A DNA stretch of 42,473 nucleotides from Phyllobacteriaceae bacterium UBA1940 (lineage in GTDB: Bacteria; Pseudomonadota; Alphaproteobacteria; Rhizobiales; Rhizobiaceae), in the NCBI GenBank assembly GCA_002336975.1, contig DDFA01000086.1, positions 1-42,473 on the forward strand. Direction: 5' to 3'. A model generated the notes under the pieces. It was not told the DNA's origin, ran no database searches, and saw nothing but the letters and a program-made list of their open reading frames with translations. Made by a program: the position numbers and the translations under genes. Shown piece by piece: positions 34,760-42,473 of the stretch (the stretch's first letter is position 1; each line of letters begins with the position of its first letter).

Positions 34760-35730
34760 GCCTCACGCAACGCGGGCCGAGGCCCGCCGCCAAGTTCGAT
34801 GGGCCGACCCTGTTGCGGCTGCTGCAACGCTACGCCGTGGCGGCAATGATCCTGATCCTGATGATCCTGCTCACGGCGATGAGCGATTCCTTCCTCACCG
34901 CCCAGAACCTGATGAACATCCTCAACCAGAACACGCCGCTGGCGATCATGGCTGCGGCGATGACGCTGGTCATCATCTGCGGCGGGTTCGACCTGTCGGT
35001 CGGCGCGATCTTCGCCGTGGCGAGCGTGGTGGCCGCGTCGCTGGCCGTCAACGTCAATCCCTATCTGGGGCTGATCGCCGCGCCGCTTGTCGGCATGGCG
35101 CTCGGTTTCGTCAACGGCGTCACCATCACCACGCTGAACATCCATTCCTTCCTGGCGACGCTGGCCACGGGGCTGGTCTATCGCGGCATCGCCATCCTGG
35201 TCACCGGCGGAACGCTCATCGCCGTGCGGCTCGACGACTTCACCTGGCTGGGAAGGGGGCGGATCGGCGCGGTCTACTACGCGGTCATCATTCTCGTCGT
35301 CTTCGCCGTGCTTCTGACCGTGCTGTTGAACCGGTCGACGCTCGGCCGGCGCATCCTCGCTGTCGGCGGCAATGAGGAAGCCGCCATCCTGTCGGGCATC
35401 CGCACCGACCGGGTGAAGATCATCGCCTTCACCATCAACGGGTTCGCCGCCGGACTGGCGGCGGCCATCGCGACCTCCCGGGTTTCGCTGGGGCAGGCGA
35501 CTGCCGGCGCCGGCATGGAACTCGAGGCGATCGCAGCGGTCATCATCGGCGGCACCAGCATCTATGGCGGGCAGGGCGCGGTGTGGCGCTCGATCGCCGG
35601 CGTGATCATGCTGGCGCTGATCAACAACGGCTTCAACATCCTCAACGCCGATCCCTTCTACAAGGACCTGACGACGGGACTGATCATCGTCGCGGCGGTG
35701 GCGATCAGCGCGGCGGGGCGCAAACGGTAG
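34756..35730 (+). CDS. ABC transporter permease, RbsC family (module 2)
   Basis: A 324-residue permease (BPD_transp_2) with about 8-10 membrane segments. It shows the conserved GGFDLSVGAIFAVASVVAAS loop, NIHSFLATLATGLVYRGIAI and the C-terminal GGTSIYGGQGAVWRSIAGV, a near-ideal match to ribose-type permeases. The ATG overlaps the ATPase stop by 4 nt. It is the last gene of module 2; a hairpin follows at once. Confidence 0.94.
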   Translation: MSLTQRGPRPAAKFDGPTLLRLLQRYAVAAMILILMILLTAMSDSFLTAQNLMNILNQNTPLAIMAAAMTLVIICGGFDLSVGAIFAVASVVAASLAVNVNPYLGLIAAPLVGMALGFVNGVTITTLNIHSFLATLATGLVYRGIAILVTGGTLIAVRLDDFTWLGRGRIGAVYYAVIILVVFAVLLTVLLNRSTLGRRILAVGGNEEAAILSGIRTDRVKIIAFTINGFAAGLAAAIATSRVSLGQATAGAGMELEAIAAVIIGGTSIYGGQGAVWRSIAGVIMLALINNGFNILNADPFYKDLTTGLIIVAAVAISAAGRKR

Positions 35731-35782
35731 CATCCGCCGGGCAGACCGGGCGACTGCGATCGTGCCGACCATCCGGCGGATG
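35731..35782 (+). other. Inverted repeat after module 2
   Basis: CATCCGCCGG (35731-35740) and CCGGCGGATG (35773-35782) are perfect 10-bp arms with a 32-nt loop, beginning immediately after the permease stop. It may mark or protect the 3' end of the module 2 transcript. There is no T-run, so it is not a standard intrinsic terminator. Confidence 0.5.
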
Positions 35783-35917
35783 AGCGGGGGTTTCGCCGCG
35801 TTATTATTTTCCAAGAACTGAACCGCTCGCGTCGCCAGCTTGATCGACGATGGGCGCATTGCGCGCGCCCGGGCCTTGCGACGACCGCAAGATGGGGATT
35901 GCGTCCTGAGCGCAATG

Positions 35918-35937
35918 TTGTACAGTTGACTGGACAA
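35918..35937. promoter_or_regulatory. 20-bp operator palindrome before the GntR/UTRA gene
   Basis: TTGTACAGTTGACTGGACAA is a dyad of form TTGTnCAGTnnACTGnACAA, with 8 of 10 base pairs symmetric. It lies 11 nt upstream of the regulator's ATG. GntR/HutC-family repressors bind dyads of this size, so autoregulation of the regulator and the downstream BMP importer operon is likely. Confidence 0.65.
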
Positions 35938-35948
35938 GAGGATTCTCC

Positions 35949-36788
35949 ATGAACGCAAAAGGCATCCGGCGCGCTGATCCGCTCTATGTGCAGATTGCCG
36001 ACAGCCTGCGGGCCAGGGTCGGGGAACTGGACAGCGGCAGCCGGATCCCAAGCGAACCGGAACTGGCGAAAGACTGGGGCGTCAGCCGCTTCACCGTCGC
36101 CAAGGCCGTCGAGCAACTGGTGGACGAGGGCCTGATCGTCCGCAAGCAGGGCAGCGGAACCTTCGTGGCGGAAGCGCCCCTGCGCCGCGCGCCGGGTTAT
36201 CTGTTGAGCTTCACCGAAGCGGTCGAGGCCGCCGGCCACAAATCGTCCCACCGCCTGCTGTCGTTCGAGCCGGCAAAGTGGCGCCCGGGACTTCCCTACC
36301 CCGAAGCAAGCCGGCTCATTCTGGTCGACCGCCTGCGTTTCGTCGACGGTCAGGCCGTCGCCCGGCACCGCTCCGTTCTCTCGGCCGACCTCATGGATGA
36401 GATCGGCCTGACGCAAGCCGTCATGCAGGCCGCGGACTTCTCGCTCTATGGCTTCCTCGAGCGCAACGGGCTTCAGGTGAGCCATGCCGAGGAGCGTCTC
36501 GTCGCCTGTCTCGCCGGCGCCGACGATCGCGCCAGGCTCAACCTTGCCGCCGACGCGGTCGTCGTTGCGGTCACCCGCCATTCTTTCGCAGCCGACGGCA
36601 CGGTGCTCGACGCAGTCGAGGCCGTCTACGACGCGCGCCGATATTCGTACGAGGCCCGTCTCGTGCGCCAACGCCAGGACAGACTGGATCATCCGGAGGA
36701 GAACAGCAGTGAAAACGACAACGACATTCGGCGCGGCCACCTTGGCCCTCGTCTCGGCCCTTGGGGCGGCGTCCGCGACGGCGGCTGA
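35949..36788 (+). CDS. GntR-family regulator, UTRA (HutC) subgroup
   Basis: A 279-residue regulator with a winged helix-turn-helix (about 10-78; SRIPSEPELAKDWGVSRFTV) and a UTRA ligand domain (about 90-255, ending near YDARRYSYEARLVRQ). The ATG follows AGAGGA. The last ~26 residues, rich in Gly, Arg and Asn, are read out of frame across the start of the next gene, an 80-nt overlap. They are unlikely to be part of the UTRA fold. The regulator is transcribed with the importer it probably controls and has a palindrome directly upstream. Confidence 0.9.
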   Translation: MNAKGIRRADPLYVQIADSLRARVGELDSGSRIPSEPELAKDWGVSRFTVAKAVEQLVDEGLIVRKQGSGTFVAEAPLRRAPGYLLSFTEAVEAAGHKSSHRLLSFEPAKWRPGLPYPEASRLILVDRLRFVDGQAVARHRSVLSADLMDEIGLTQAVMQAADFSLYGFLERNGLQVSHAEERLVACLAGADDRARLNLAADAVVVAVTRHSFAADGTVLDAVEAVYDARRYSYEARLVRQRQDRLDHPEENSSENDNDIRRGHLGPRLGPWGGVRDGG

Positions 36789-37743
36789 AAAGCCTGCCGC
36801 CATCATCATCGCGCAGGGCGGCCTTGGCGACCAGTCCTACAACGATCTCGCCTATTCCGGTTTCCAGAAGGCGGTCGCCGAGGCCGGCATCGAAGGCAAG
36901 CCGGTTGAATCCAAGGACGTCGTCGCCCAGGCCGCGGACATTCTGAGGCGCGCATCCGACGCCGGTTTCGGCCTGATCGTCGACCTCGAATATTCGCATG
37001 GCGAGCCTATGGTCGAGGTCGCCAAGGACTATCCCGACACCAATTACGTGATCCTGAACCAGGTGCAGCCCGGCGCGAACATCGCATCCGTGCTGTTCCA
37101 GGAACAGGAAGGCTCCTACCTCGCCGGCACGCTTGCCGCGCTGGTGACCACGGACACTTCGATCAAGGGCATCAACGCCGAGCCGATCATCGGCGTGATC
37201 GGCGGCACCAAGTCGGCCGGCATCGACAAGTTCATCGCCGGCTATATCGAAGGCGCCAAGGCGGCCAATCCGAACGTCCAGGTCAAGGTCGCCTATTCCA
37301 ACAATTTCGGCGACCCGGCGATCGGGTTGCAGATGACCAAGGCGATGTTCGAGGAAGGCGCCGACATTGTTTATCAGGTCGCCGGCGGCACCGGCATGGG
37401 CGTCATCCAGGCGGCGAAGGAAGCCGGCCACTACGCCATCGGCGTCGACACCGACCAGGACGGCATCGCGCCGGGCGCGGTTCTGACCAGCATGGTCAAG
37501 CGCACCGACGTCGCGGTCGAGGCGGTCGTCAAGGATTATGCCGGCGGCAAGTTCCCCGGCGGCAAGACGGTCACGTTCGGTTTGAAGGACAATGGCGTCG
37601 GACTGTCGGAGATGAAGCACACCAAGGACCTGATCCCGGCGGCCATTCTTGAAAAGGTCGAAGCGGCCAAGCAGGGCATCCTGTCGGGCCAGATCAAGGT
37701 CTGGAACGTCGTCGACCAGGGCTATCCGGACTATTTGAAATAG
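36709..37743 (+). CDS. BMP-family ABC transporter substrate-binding protein (module 3)
   Basis: A 344-residue periplasmic protein of the BMP/PnrA-like class (Bmp domain), which in studied cases binds nucleosides. The signal peptide ends ASATA (~24) without a lipobox cysteine. AIIIAQGGLGDQSYNDLAYS is the characteristic first strand, followed by VLFQEQEGSYLAGTLAALVT, GVIGGTKSAGIDKFIAGYIE and YAIGVDTDQDGIAPG. The start is a GTG at 36709 with GGAGGAG upstream, inside the 3' end of the regulator gene. Longer in-frame extensions are shadows. ATPase and two permeases follow, completing the importer. Confidence 0.93.
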   Translation: MKTTTTFGAATLALVSALGAASATAAEKPAAIIIAQGGLGDQSYNDLAYSGFQKAVAEAGIEGKPVESKDVVAQAADILRRASDAGFGLIVDLEYSHGEPMVEVAKDYPDTNYVILNQVQPGANIASVLFQEQEGSYLAGTLAALVTTDTSIKGINAEPIIGVIGGTKSAGIDKFIAGYIEGAKAANPNVQVKVAYSNNFGDPAIGLQMTKAMFEEGADIVYQVAGGTGMGVIQAAKEAGHYAIGVDTDQDGIAPGAVLTSMVKRTDVAVEAVVKDYAGGKFPGGKTVTFGLKDNGVGLSEMKHTKDLIPAAILEKVEAAKQGILSGQIKVWNVVDQGYPDYLK

Positions 37744-37754
37744 TCGGACCTGCC

Positions 37755-39302
37755 TTGAGCGAAATGTCCGTTTCATCGAGCAAGCTCGATCCGTCGATAC
37801 GGCTGGGGGCGCAGGGCGTCACCCGCCGCTTCGGCGCGCTGGTCGCCAATGACCGGATCGACTTCCGCGTCACGCGCGGCTCGATCCACGCCATTGTCGG
37901 CGGCAATGGCGCGGGCAAATCCACGCTGATGCGCATTCTGCAGGGCATGGACAGGCCCGACGAAGGCATGGTGATCGTCGACGGCGCGCCGGCCGTGTTT
38001 CTCGGTCCGGCCGACGCCTTCGACAAGGGCGTCGGCATGGTGCACCAGGAGTTCATGCTGGTTCCGGGGCTGACGCTGCTGGAAAACCTGGTTCTGGCGC
38101 ATGAACCGACAGGCGCGTTCGGCGCGATCGACCGGCAGGCGGCGCTGGCGGCCGCCAGCGATCTCGAGCGCCAGGCGGGCGTCAGGCTCGACTGGGACCT
38201 GGCGGAGGAAGACGCGCCGATCCACGTCCGCCAGATCGTCGAGATCCTGCGGCTGCTCTATCGCGGCGCCGATGTGCTCATCCTTGACGAACCGACCGCC
38301 GTCCTGGCGCCGGCTCAGGTGAAGGAGTTGATCGCGCTGCTGAAGAAACTGCGCGACGAGGGCCGCACCATCCTGTTCATCAGCCACAAGCTGGACGAGG
38401 TGCTGGCGCTCGCCGACCAGATTACCGTGCTGCGCAACGGCAAGGTTGTCGCAAGCCTGCCGCGCGGCGAAGCCGACAAGGCCGAGCTTGCGCGGCTGAT
38501 GATCGGCGAGATCCTGGTCAGGCCGGAGCTTCGCGAGGCGAGCGCCGGCGAAACCGTTCTGGCGGCCGAAGGCCTGACGGTGCGCGACGCCCGTGGCCGC
38601 GTCGGCCTGTCGGAGGTCGACTTGGCAGTGCGCAAGGGAGAGATCGTCGGCATTGCCGGCGTCGCCGGCAACGGACAGGACGAGCTGGCGTCCGCGCTGA
38701 TCGGCCTCGGCCGCCTTTCCGCCGGGCGGATTACGCTCGCCGGCGTCGACATCACGAGCGTCGATCTGGCGCGCCGTCGTTCGCTCGGCCTCAGCTATCT
38801 GTCGCCGGACCGGGCGGCCGAAGGGCTCTGCCTCGCCGCCTCTATCGCCGACAATACGATCGCCGGCCATCATCGCCGGGCCGACCTGTGCAAGCACGGC
38901 GTGCTCAGGCGCAACGCCATCCGCCAGCATGTCGACGCCCTGCTCGACCGATACATGGTCAAGCGCTCATCTTCGTCGCTGCCGGCCGCAAGCCTCTCCG
39001 GCGGAAATCAGCAAAAGGTCGCGGTGGCGCGCGAACTCGACGGCGATCCGACGTTCCTGCTGGCCTGCCAGCCGACCCGCGGCGTCGACATTCTCGGCAT
39101 CGCCTTCATCCATCAGTGCCTGATCGATTTTCGCGACCGGGGCGGCGCGGTTCTGCTGATCTCCGAAGAGCTGGACGAACTGCTCACGCTGTCGGATCGC
39201 ATCGTCGTGCTCTATGACGGCAAGGTCACCGGCGAGGTCGCGCGCGGCGACGCCGGCGTCGAACAGATCGGCCGGCTGATGCTGGGAGGCGGGCGAGCAT
39301 GA
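37755..39302 (+). CDS. ABC transporter ATPase, BMP/nucleoside type (module 3)
   Basis: A 515-residue two-domain ATPase. Domain 1: Walker A GGNGAGKST, Walker B VLILDEPTAVLAP, with a signature region reading IHVRQIVEILRLLYRGAD. Domain 2: GVAGNGQDELASALIG, signature LSGGNQQKVAVAREL and Walker B position LLACQPTRGVDI. Replacement of DE by a Gln-containing segment in domain 2 is usual in the nucleoside-importer ATPases. The TTG at 37755 starts 12 nt after the binding-protein stop; an in-frame ATG at 37764 is equally likely. The stop overlaps the next start (ATGA). Confidence 0.92.
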   Translation: MSEMSVSSSKLDPSIRLGAQGVTRRFGALVANDRIDFRVTRGSIHAIVGGNGAGKSTLMRILQGMDRPDEGMVIVDGAPAVFLGPADAFDKGVGMVHQEFMLVPGLTLLENLVLAHEPTGAFGAIDRQAALAAASDLERQAGVRLDWDLAEEDAPIHVRQIVEILRLLYRGADVLILDEPTAVLAPAQVKELIALLKKLRDEGRTILFISHKLDEVLALADQITVLRNGKVVASLPRGEADKAELARLMIGEILVRPELREASAGETVLAAEGLTVRDARGRVGLSEVDLAVRKGEIVGIAGVAGNGQDELASALIGLGRLSAGRITLAGVDITSVDLARRRSLGLSYLSPDRAAEGLCLAASIADNTIAGHHRRADLCKHGVLRRNAIRQHVDALLDRYMVKRSSSSLPAASLSGGNQQKVAVARELDGDPTFLLACQPTRGVDILGIAFIHQCLIDFRDRGGAVLLISEELDELLTLSDRIVVLYDGKVTGEVARGDAGVEQIGRLMLGGGRA

Positions 39303-40357
39303 GCGATCACGCCGCCTCTGCCGCACCGCCGACGAGGTTTCCCTGGGCGAACCTGGCGGAGATTCTGACGCCGCTGCTGCTGGCGCTCGCCGCGGCCGGC
39401 GTCGTGCTGGCGGTCGCCGGTCACAATCCGTTCGAAGTCTACTGGCTGCTGGCGGTGGAATCCTTCGGCGGAACCCGCCGCATCGCCGCGACGCTGGCCG
39501 CGTCGACGCCCTTGATCCTGACGGGACTGGCCACCGCCGTCGCCTTCCGCGCCGGCGCGTTCAATGTCGGCGTCGAAGGCTGCGTCTTCGTCGGCGGCCT
39601 TGCCGCCGCCTGGGTCGGCTTCAGCTTCACCGGCCTGCCGGCCGTCGCGCTCGTGCCTTTGGCGCTCGCCGCGGCCGTGGTCGTTGGCGCATTCTGGATG
39701 CTGGTTCCGGGCCTCCTCAAGGCGCGGCTCGACGTCGACGAGGTCGTCACGACGCTGATGCTGAACTTCATCGCGATCAGCCTGACCGCCTATCTGGTCA
39801 ATGGGCCGCTGCTTGCGCCCGGCTCCGCAAATTCCGCGACGCCGATGGTGGCCGAGGCCGCACGCCTGCCCAAACTGATGCCGCCCTCGACGCTCAACGC
39901 CGGCTTCCTGATCGCCATCGCGCTGCTGGTCCTCTACTGGTGGTGGAGCAACCGCACGGCGCTCGGCTTCGAGACGCGCATCGCCGGCACGAACCCGCGC
40001 TTCGCCACCGCGTCGGGCATCGATGTGCCGTCTCTGATCATCCGCATGATGCTGCTGTCGGGCGCGATTGGCGGCGTCGCCGGCGGCATCCACGCGCTGG
40101 GCACGGTCGGTCGTTTCGTATCCGGCTTCTCGCCCGGCTACGGCTTCACCGGCATCGCGGTCGCACTTCTCGGACGCGGTTCGGCCATCGGCATCCTGCT
40201 CGCCGCCCTGCTGTTCGGTGCGCTGACGACATCGGGCGCGACGATCCAGTTGTTCAGCGATGTGCCGATCGAGATCGTCAATATCCTGCAGGGCATGGTG
40301 ATGATCTTCGCCGTCGCCCGCTTTGGCTGGATCTTCGCGCGGAGGCGTCGCGCATGA
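39299..40357 (+). CDS. ABC transporter permease 1, BMP/nucleoside type (module 3)
   Basis: A 352-residue permease of the BPD_transp_2 family with about 8-9 hydrophobic segments after a short polar N-terminus. TLAASTPLILTGLATAVAFR followed by AGAFNVGVEG is the hallmark of the first permease in BMP-type importers. The ATG overlaps the ATPase stop by 4 nt, and its own stop overlaps the second permease by 4 nt. It forms a heterodimer with the next gene product. Confidence 0.93.
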   Translation: MSDHAASAAPPTRFPWANLAEILTPLLLALAAAGVVLAVAGHNPFEVYWLLAVESFGGTRRIAATLAASTPLILTGLATAVAFRAGAFNVGVEGCVFVGGLAAAWVGFSFTGLPAVALVPLALAAAVVVGAFWMLVPGLLKARLDVDEVVTTLMLNFIAISLTAYLVNGPLLAPGSANSATPMVAEAARLPKLMPPSTLNAGFLIAIALLVLYWWWSNRTALGFETRIAGTNPRFATASGIDVPSLIIRMMLLSGAIGGVAGGIHALGTVGRFVSGFSPGYGFTGIAVALLGRGSAIGILLAALLFGALTTSGATIQLFSDVPIEIVNILQGMVMIFAVARFGWIFARRRRA

Positions 40358-41250
40358 TCGACAATATCATCCACGCCGCGGTGGTGATGACGACGCCGGT
40401 GCTTCTCGCGGCGCTGGGCGGCCTCGTCAACCGCGTCGCCGGACTGGTCAATATCGGTCTCGATTCGATGATGCTGGCGGGCGCGCTGGTCGGCCTGATC
40501 GTGGCGGCCGGCGCCGGAAGCTGGTCCGTCGCGCTGGTCGCCGCCGCGCTGGCCGGCGCGGTGTTCGGCCTGCTGATGTCGCTCACCGTGACGCGGCTTG
40601 ACGCCAACGAGATCATCGTCGGCCTTGGCTTCAATATCGCCGTCGCCGGGCTGGTGCGCTTCTTCCTCAAGACCGTCTATGGAAGTTCCGGCACGCTGAA
40701 CCTGCCCGACGTCGCGCGCCTGCCGCGCTTCGACATTCCGGTCATCCAGGACATGCCCGTTCTGGGCGCATTGCTTTCCGGCCACGATCCGTTGACCTGG
40801 GCCGCGTGGCTGCTGGTGCCGCTGACCGCCTGGGTACTGAAAAGAACGCGTCTCGGCCTGCGTTTGCGGGCTGCCGGGGCGGCGCCGCAGGCCGCGCGCG
40901 CGCTCGGTTTGAGCCCGCTGACGCTGCGCGACGCATCGACGGTCTTCGCCGGCCTGATGGCGGGGCTGGCCGGCGCCTATCTGTCGATCGGCGTCGTCGG
41001 CATCTTCAACGAGGGCATCACCGCCGGGCGCGGCTTCATTGCGCTCGCCGCCTTCTATTTCGGCCGCAACCGGCCGTGGCTCACGGCGGCCTGTGCGCTG
41101 CTGTTCGGCTTTTTCGACGCGCTCCAGATTCGCCTTCAGGGGCGCGGCGTCCCGGCGGAACTTGTGCAGACGCTGCCCTATGTCATGGTCATCGTCGTGC
41201 TCACCGTGATGGCGCTGGCGGTGCGGCGTTCGCGGACCAAGGGGACCTGA
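40354..41250 (+). CDS. ABC transporter permease 2, BMP/nucleoside type (module 3)
   Basis: A 298-residue permease with about 7-8 membrane segments. TTPVLLAALGGLVNRVAGLV followed by NIGLDSMML is typical of the second permease in these importers, and GAYLSIGVVGIFNEGITAGR is conserved near the C-terminus. The ATG at 40354 overlaps the first permease's stop. An in-frame extension upstream to 39940 overlaps permease 1 and is rejected. Confidence 0.93.
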   Translation: MIDNIIHAAVVMTTPVLLAALGGLVNRVAGLVNIGLDSMMLAGALVGLIVAAGAGSWSVALVAAALAGAVFGLLMSLTVTRLDANEIIVGLGFNIAVAGLVRFFLKTVYGSSGTLNLPDVARLPRFDIPVIQDMPVLGALLSGHDPLTWAAWLLVPLTAWVLKRTRLGLRLRAAGAAPQAARALGLSPLTLRDASTVFAGLMAGLAGAYLSIGVVGIFNEGITAGRGFIALAAFYFGRNRPWLTAACALLFGFFDALQIRLQGRGVPAELVQTLPYVMVIVVLTVMALAVRRSRTKGT

Positions 41251-41252
41251 TC

Positions 41253-41819
41253 ATGACCGAAACCAAGAAGACCGCGCTGATCCTCGTCGACGTCATCAAT
41301 TCCTTCTTCAAGCCGGGTTTGCCGAACTACTACGACACGGTCGTCGAGGTCATACCGGCGATGCAGGCGTTGCTCGACGCTGCGCGCAGGTCCGGCGCGG
41401 TGATCGTACACGCGGTCGAACGGCACCGGCCCGAACCGTTCGACGATTTCGAATGGCGCAAGCTGCCGGCGCACCATCTGGAAAACGCCGACGACCAGGC
41501 CTTTTTCGGCGATTTCCGTCCCAAGCTCGCCAATGAGACGGTCGTCGCCAAGCGGCGTTTCAGCGCCTTCTTCGCCACCGACCTGGCGCTGTTGCTGACC
41601 GAGCAGCGCGTCAGCCGCGTCATCATTGCCGGCGTCAAGACCAATGTCTGCATTCGCGCCACGGCGCAGGACGCATTCGCCAATGGTTTCGAGCCGGTCA
41701 TCGCGCGCGAGGCGACGAATTCGAACCGGCCGCATCTCGCCGCCGCGTCGCTCGAGGACATCGACCGCTATATGGGCCGCGTCGTCCCGCTGCGCGAGGC
41801 GCTGGACATGCTGGCATGA
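41253..41819 (+). CDS. Isochorismatase-family cysteine hydrolase
   Basis: A 188-residue alpha/beta hydrolase of the isochorismatase/nicotinamidase/N-carbamoyl amidase superfamily. The catalytic triad is visible: Asp13 (LVDVINSFF), Lys100 (VAKRRFSAF) and Cys133 (GVKTNVCIRATAQD). Such enzymes cleave amide or ureide bonds (nicotinamide, N-carbamoyl compounds, peroxyureidoacrylate). The ATG follows AGGGGA and lies 2 nt after the permease stop. The gene belongs to the nucleoside-type importer operon, so a base or ureide breakdown step is plausible, but the substrate is unknown. Confidence 0.9.
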   Translation: MTETKKTALILVDVINSFFKPGLPNYYDTVVEVIPAMQALLDAARRSGAVIVHAVERHRPEPFDDFEWRKLPAHHLENADDQAFFGDFRPKLANETVVAKRRFSAFFATDLALLLTEQRVSRVIIAGVKTNVCIRATAQDAFANGFEPVIAREATNSNRPHLAAASLEDIDRYMGRVVPLREALDMLA

Positions 41820-42473
41820 GCGGGATCGCCGTCATCGGCTACGCCAGCCTCGACCACGTCGCCATGCTTGACGGCGCGCCGAAGGCCGGCCGCACGACGA
41901 CCATTGTCGACCGTCCGGACGGCGCATGGCCGAGACTCGGCGGAAGTCCGGCCTTTGTCGCCGGCGCGCTGGTCGCCAACGGGGTGGCCAACGCCTTTCC
42001 CGTCAGCTGGATCGGCGCGGACGCGGGCGGCGGCATCTATCGCGCGCAACTGGCGGCGCGCGGGATTCCCGACGCCGGCGTCGAAGCGATTTCGGGCAGC
42101 CGCACGCCGATCGCGATCATGGCCTATCTGCCCGACGGCGGCTGCGCCTGCCTCTACGATCCGGGATTGTCGGACGCGCCGGGCCTCACCCTGTCGCAGA
42201 CGACGCTGATCGGCGCGGCCGACTGGCTGTGCGTCACCATCGGCCCGGCCGCCGCCACCGAGGCGGCGCTGGCCGCGATGTCGCCGCGGGCCAGGCTTTG
42301 CTGGGTTGTGAAACACGATCCCCGCGCCATGCCGCCGCATCTCGCCGCCCGCATGGCCGCCCGGTCCGACCTGATCTTCTGCAGCCAGGCCGAGCGGCCG
42401 TTCGTGGACGCCGCGCTTGCCGGCAAGACGCCGCGCGCCGGCCAGACACTCGTCGAAACCCGGGGCGGCGCGG
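41816..42473 (+). CDS. PfkB-family sugar/nucleoside kinase (partial)
   Basis: The gene starts with an ATG overlapping the isochorismatase stop and runs off the right edge, so 219 residues are visible. The N-terminus IAVIGYASLDHVAMLDGAPK and the substrate-binding region GGSPAFVAGALVANG are typical of ribokinase-like (PfkB) kinases. Next come a lid-proximal GADAGGGIYRAQLAARGIPD and a nucleotide-domain segment ARSDLIFCSQAERPF. The C-terminal GAGD motif lies beyond the window. With a BMP-type importer upstream, it may phosphorylate an imported nucleoside or the released sugar; this is inference. Confidence 0.85.
   Translation, partial: MSGIAVIGYASLDHVAMLDGAPKAGRTTTIVDRPDGAWPRLGGSPAFVAGALVANGVANAFPVSWIGADAGGGIYRAQLAARGIPDAGVEAISGSRTPIAIMAYLPDGGCACLYDPGLSDAPGLTLSQTTLIGAADWLCVTIGPAAATEAALAAMSPRARLCWVVKHDPRAMPPHLAARMAARSDLIFCSQAERPFVDAALAGKTPRAGQTLVETRGGA

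Noticed and set aside
1..42473. CRISPR arrays, tRNA or rRNA genes, insertion sequences, integrases
   Set aside because: None were seen on reading the window; no regularly spaced repeats, cloverleaf-like stretches or transposase frames were recognised.

Overview
The window comes from a high-GC alphaproteobacterium, most likely a Mesorhizobium-like member of the Rhizobiales/Phyllobacteriaceae. The reasons are the infC / rpmI-rplT / pheS-pheT gene set, a DUF2852 gene, the wealth of periplasmic-binding-protein ABC importers, and a nested palindromic repeat at 211-257 of a kind I remember from Mesorhizobium intergenic regions. I could not run a search, so the assignment is inference.

Region 1 (1-14.4 kb) is mostly core genome on the minus strand: pheT, pheS, a kinase-like gene, rplT, rpmI and, about 5.7 kb further on, infC with a rare ATT start. 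Between rpmI and infC lies an accessory block: an MFS transporter, a three-domain copper nitrite reductase (nirK), pseudoazurin, a Crp/Fnr regulator of NnrR type, and an HtrA-like protein that has lost its catalytic triad. FNR-type boxes lie upstream of nirK and between pseudoazurin and the regulator. After infC come an alpha/beta hydrolase, a DUF2852 protein with a clear terminator, two small unknown genes and a decayed EAL-domain fragment.

Region 2 (14.4-42.5 kb) is a catabolic and transport region of three consecutive modules, each with its own regulator and importer. Module 1 has an M20 amidohydrolase, a MarR regulator, a sugar-type binding protein, HyuA/HyuB (ATP-dependent hydantoinase/oxoprolinase family), a metal-dependent amidohydrolase, a permease and an ATPase. 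Module 2 has a GntR/FCD regulator, an M24 peptidase-like hydrolase and a GAF protein on the minus strand, divergent from a binding protein, a second HyuA/HyuB pair, an ATPase and a permease. Module 3 has a GntR/UTRA regulator, a BMP-type (nucleoside-like) binding protein, an ATPase, two permeases, an isochorismatase-family hydrolase and a PfkB kinase that runs off the window.

The working model for modules 1 and 2 is uptake of a cyclic amide or related amide, ATP-dependent opening by HyuAB, and cleavage of the product by the linked M20, amidohydrolase or M24 enzyme. The substrates cannot be read from sequence. The best-supported regulatory observation is a matching two-site operator found both upstream of the M20 gene and in the marR/binding-protein divergent region, implying one MarR regulon of three promoters. 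Module 3 has its own palindromic operator just upstream of its regulator.
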